This document shows, piece by piece, positions 61,820 to 64,000 of a stretch of 64,000 nt of DNA. Position 1 is the first letter of the stretch; each line of letters starts with the position of its first letter. Position numbers and translations under genes: made by a program. The notes beneath the pieces were generated by a model. It saw nothing but the letters and a program-made list of their open reading frames with translations, was not told where the DNA came from and ran no database searches. Source of the DNA: Kitasatospora sp. GAS204B (GTDB taxonomy: Bacteria; Actinomycetota; Actinomycetes; Streptomycetales; Streptomycetaceae); contig NZ_JARZAG010000005.1 of NCBI RefSeq assembly GCF_029892155.1, positions 186,001 through 250,000 on the forward strand, in the 5' to 3' direction.

Positions 61820-61999
61820 TCAGCCCCGCGCGCTCTCGCCCAGTTCCTCGGCCGCCCCGGCCAGCGCCCGGGAGGCCGTGTCGACCTGCTCGGCCAGCCC
61901 CCGCACGTCCAGCCAGAGCCGCAGCCCGAGCATGCCGAGCACCAGCAGGCCCGCAGTGGCCAGCCCCACCGCTGCCATCAGCAGCCAGGTCACGGTCAT
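61820..61999 (-). CDS. Small single-pass membrane protein
   Basis: The 59-aa protein starts MTVTWLLMAAVGLATAGLL and has one long helix (about 3-28), then a charged amphipathic segment (EQVDTASRALAGAAEELGES) likely to be a coiled coil. Its ATG overlaps the zinc-ribbon stop by 4 bases, so it is translationally coupled to the paf genes. The function is unknown; position next to tatA suggests an envelope role. The 203-bp gap to tatA shows no other gene. Confidence 0.72.
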   Translation of the reverse strand: MTVTWLLMAAVGLATAGLLVLGMLGLRLWLDVRGLAEQVDTASRALAGAAEELGESARG

Positions 62000-62241
62000 C
62001 CCTCCACCACCTGGAGCAGCCGGATGGTGGAGACACCCGCGCCGGTCAGCGCCTCGACGATCTTCTCCCCCGCGGGCTTGCGCACCGCCGCCCCGCAGGC
62101 GGGGCAGGTGAAGCTGTAGAAGGTGCGCTCCTTGGTGCGGCCGAGCGCGAGGCGGAACTCGGCGGCGGCCAGCTCCACCTTCTCGCGGCACTGCGAGCAG
62201 TAGACCTTGAATCTGGTGCCGGCTTCGGCGTCCTCGGTCAT
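61996..62241 (-). CDS. Zinc-ribbon small protein
   Basis: The 81-aa protein contains two CxxC pairs, VYCSQCRE and FTCPACGAAV, about 30 residues apart, which should bind one Zn2+. The C-terminal part (EKIVEALTGAGVSTIRLLQV) is predicted helical. It is coupled on both sides by 4-base ATGA overlaps: to pafC upstream and the small membrane protein downstream. Function is not established. Confidence 0.8.
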   Translation of the reverse strand: MTEDAEAGTRFKVYCSQCREKVELAAAEFRLALGRTKERTFYSFTCPACGAAVRKPAGEKIVEALTGAGVSTIRLLQVVEG

Positions 62242-63191
62242 GGCTGCTCCGGGTAGCCGGCCAGGGCCGCCAGCGCCGCCGCCTTGGCCTGCTCGGCCAG
62301 CGGGGCGGGGGCCACGATCCGCCCGTCCCGGCCCAGCCGCAGCGCCAGGGTGCGCAGGCCCAGCGGGTCGGAGCTGCGCAGGGTGATCCGCAGGCCGCCG
62401 TCGGGCAGTTCCTCGGCCAGGTCGTGGGTGTAGTACTCGGCCACCCAGCGCCCGGCGGGGCCGACCTCGACCACCACCTCGGGGTCGTCGGCCCCGGGGT
62501 TGACCAGGCCCTGGGAGAGGTCACGCGGCTCGAGCCGGGGCGGGTCGGCCGGCTCGTCCAGCACCTTGATCTCGGCCACCCGGTCCAGCCGGAAGAGCCG
62601 GCGGTCCTCGGAGCTGCGGCACCAGCCGTCCAGGTAGGTGTGACCCTCCGTCAGCAGCCGGATCGGGTCCACCTCGCGCTCGGTCATCCCGCCGCGCCCG
62701 TGCGAGTAGTAGCGCAGCCAGATCCGCCGGCCCTCGCTGAGCGCCCGGTCGATGTCGGCGAAGACCTGGCCCTCGGCCTCGAAGGTCACCCCGACCCGGG
62801 CGCTGCCCTCGGCGCTCTCCCCCGCCGCGTTCTCGATCTTGACGACGGCCCGGGTGAGCGCCTGCCGGTCCCGCTCGCGCAGCCCGGGCAGGCCCGCCAC
62901 CGCCCGCGCGGCGACCAGCAGCGCGGTGGCCTCGTCGGCGGCCAGCCGCAGCGGCTGGGCCACGTCGTCGACGTTGTGCCACCAGATCCGCTCGCCGTCG
63001 GTGTCGATGTCCAGCAGGTCGCCGCCGCGGAAGCTGGTGCCGCACATCGGCAGCACGTTCAGGTCGGCGATCAGCTCGCGCTCGGAGATCCCGAAGGCCC
63101 GGGCCACCTCGGCGACCTCCGCGCCGGGGCGCTCCCGCAGGTAGGTGACCAGCGAGAGCATCCGCCGGGTCTGGTCGATGGCGTTGCTCAT
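62238..63191 (-). CDS. pafC: WYL-domain transcriptional activator PafC
   Basis: The 317-aa protein has an N-terminal winged helix (RRMLSLVTYLRERPGAEVAEVARAFGI in two motifs), a WYL domain (about 140-225: RRIWLRYYSHGRGGMTEREVDP, TYLDGWC) and a WCX C-terminal domain. With PafB it activates the LexA-independent DNA-damage response through RecA-NDp promoters in mycobacteria. Overlaps pafB and the zinc-ribbon gene by 4 bases each. Confidence 0.93.
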   Translation of the reverse strand: MSNAIDQTRRMLSLVTYLRERPGAEVAEVARAFGISERELIADLNVLPMCGTSFRGGDLLDIDTDGERIWWHNVDDVAQPLRLAADEATALLVAARAVAGLPGLRERDRQALTRAVVKIENAAGESAEGSARVGVTFEAEGQVFADIDRALSEGRRIWLRYYSHGRGGMTEREVDPIRLLTEGHTYLDGWCRSSEDRRLFRLDRVAEIKVLDEPADPPRLEPRDLSQGLVNPGADDPEVVVEVGPAGRWVAEYYTHDLAEELPDGGLRITLRSSDPLGLRTLALRLGRDGRIVAPAPLAEQAKAAALAALAGYPEQP

Positions 63192-64000
63192 CGCACTCCT
63201 CCCTCAACAGCCAGGCCCTGGGCGGGCAGACCGGCCACCGCGCGCAGCCGGTCGATCACGTCGGCCCGCAGCTCCTCGGGCGCCAGCACCACCAGGTCGG
63301 GCCCGTACTCGGCCAGGTCCGCGCCCAGCCCGTGCCCGTAGGGGATCTCCAGCTCGTCCCAGTCGCCGTCCAGCTGGCGGGCGCCCAGCGCCTTGGTGCG
63401 CAGCGGGAACCCGGCGCCCCGCCGCAGCCGCACGGTGGCGGAGGCGGTGGCGCCCTCACCCGCGAAGGCGGCCACGGCGGCCCGCACGTCCACGTGCTCG
63501 GGCACGGGGGCGGTGAAGGCGGCCGAACGGGAGCGGACCTTGCCGGTGATCCGGCTGAGCCTGAAGACGCGCACCGCGCCGCGGTCGCGGTCCCAACCGG
63601 CCAGGTACCAGTGGCCGCGCCAGCACTCCAGCGCCCAGGGCTCCACCGAGCGCGGCTCGGTGAGGGCGGCGCCGGCCTTGCGGTAGTCGAAGGAGACCGG
63701 GCGGCGGTCCCGGGCGGCGATCAGCAGCGGCTCGAACGCCGCCTCGCGGACCGGGATGTAGGGCTCGAGCGCGGTGCGGCCCTCGGCGGCGTCCTCGGTG
63801 AACGGCACTCCGGCCGCGCGCAGCTTCTGCAGCGCTCCGCTGGCCGCGCCGGAGAGCCGGGCCTGCTGCCAGACCTTGGCGGCCAGGCTCAGCGCGGCGG
63901 CCTCCTCGGCGTCCAGCGCGATCTCCGGCAGCCGGTTGCGGTCCCGGCGGGCCAGGTAACCGGCCTCGCCGTCCAGGGTGTTCTCGTCGACGTCGATCAC
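63188..64000 (-). CDS. pafB: WYL-domain transcriptional activator PafB, 5' end cut by window edge
   Basis: The reading continues open to base 64000, so the N-terminal winged helix is outside the window. Present are the WYL domain (RRPVSFDYRKAGAALTEPRSVEPWALECW and WYLAGWDRDRG in consecutive motifs) and the C-terminal WCX domain ending GLAVEGGVR. The stop overlaps the pafC start by 4 bases. It pairs with PafC in the DNA-damage regulator. Identification rests on WYL homology and pafC-tatA-tatC context. Confidence 0.92.
   Translation of the reverse strand: MIDVDENTLDGEAGYLARRDRNRLPEIALDAEEAAALSLAAKVWQQARLSGAASGALQKLRAAGVPFTEDAAEGRTALEPYIPVREAAFEPLLIAARDRRPVSFDYRKAGAALTEPRSVEPWALECWRGHWYLAGWDRDRGAVRVFRLSRITGKVRSRSAAFTAPVPEHVDVRAAVAAFAGEGATASATVRLRRGAGFPLRTKALGARQLDGDWDELEIPYGHGLGADLAEYGPDLVVLAPEELRADVIDRLRAVAGLPAQGLAVEGGVR

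Overview
The window is about 64 kb of very GC-rich DNA with GTG/TTG starts, strong third-position G/C bias and signature actinobacterial loci (pafBC-tatAC, helY, an infC-rpmI-rplT-pheST block). It most likely comes from a Streptomyces or Kitasatospora chromosome. No rRNA, tRNA, CRISPR array, prophage or transposase was recognised.

Left core block (1-8.8 kb, mostly minus strand): infC-rpmI-rplT, then a tandem hairpin terminator, then a 23S rRNA methyltransferase gene, a soluble sensor kinase gene and pheS-pheT (pheT runs off the left edge). infC appears to start at a non-canonical ATC codon and has a strong intrinsic terminator in its leader. From 8.8 to 22.8 kb there are mixed housekeeping and accessory genes: a BNR-repeat protein, a PLP alanine-racemase-fold enzyme, a DUF2510 membrane protein, a cation diffusion facilitator, a PhzF-like enzyme, a 5'-3' exonuclease-like protein, a lower-GC pair of AlkB-type 2OG-Fe(II) oxygenases, a secreted sphingomyelinase-like hydrolase, the helicase HelY and an orphan roadblock-like protein.

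Accessory block (22.8-60.2 kb). It holds a minus-strand operon encoding a family-5 solute-binding ABC importer plus a GH36 alpha-galactosidase and a class V aminotransferase, divergent from an Xaa-Pro aminopeptidase; a membrane glycosyltransferase; small oxidoreductases and an acetyltransferase; two secreted proteins; a LacI regulator with a divergent multidomain GH87-like secreted glycanase; a YceI protein; a two-component system divergent from an ABC exporter; and an amber-interrupted Uma2 gene. It ends with a hydroxyproline catabolic cluster: GntR regulator, ketimine reductase-like protein, two proline-racemase-superfamily enzymes, aldehyde dehydrogenase, DapA-like deaminase and a three-gene D-hydroxyproline dehydrogenase. 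The same short GTGACAT motif lies in front of the GntR gene, the deaminase gene and the dehydrogenase operon.

Right core block (60.3-64 kb, minus strand): pafB (partial)-pafC-zinc ribbon-small membrane protein-tatA-tatC. In mycobacteria helY follows tatC directly; here about 38 kb of accessory genes separates them. The helY upstream region carries a match to the PafBC-type (RecA-NDp) damage promoter. All coordinates come from reading the sequence; functions are family-level inferences unless a motif is cited.
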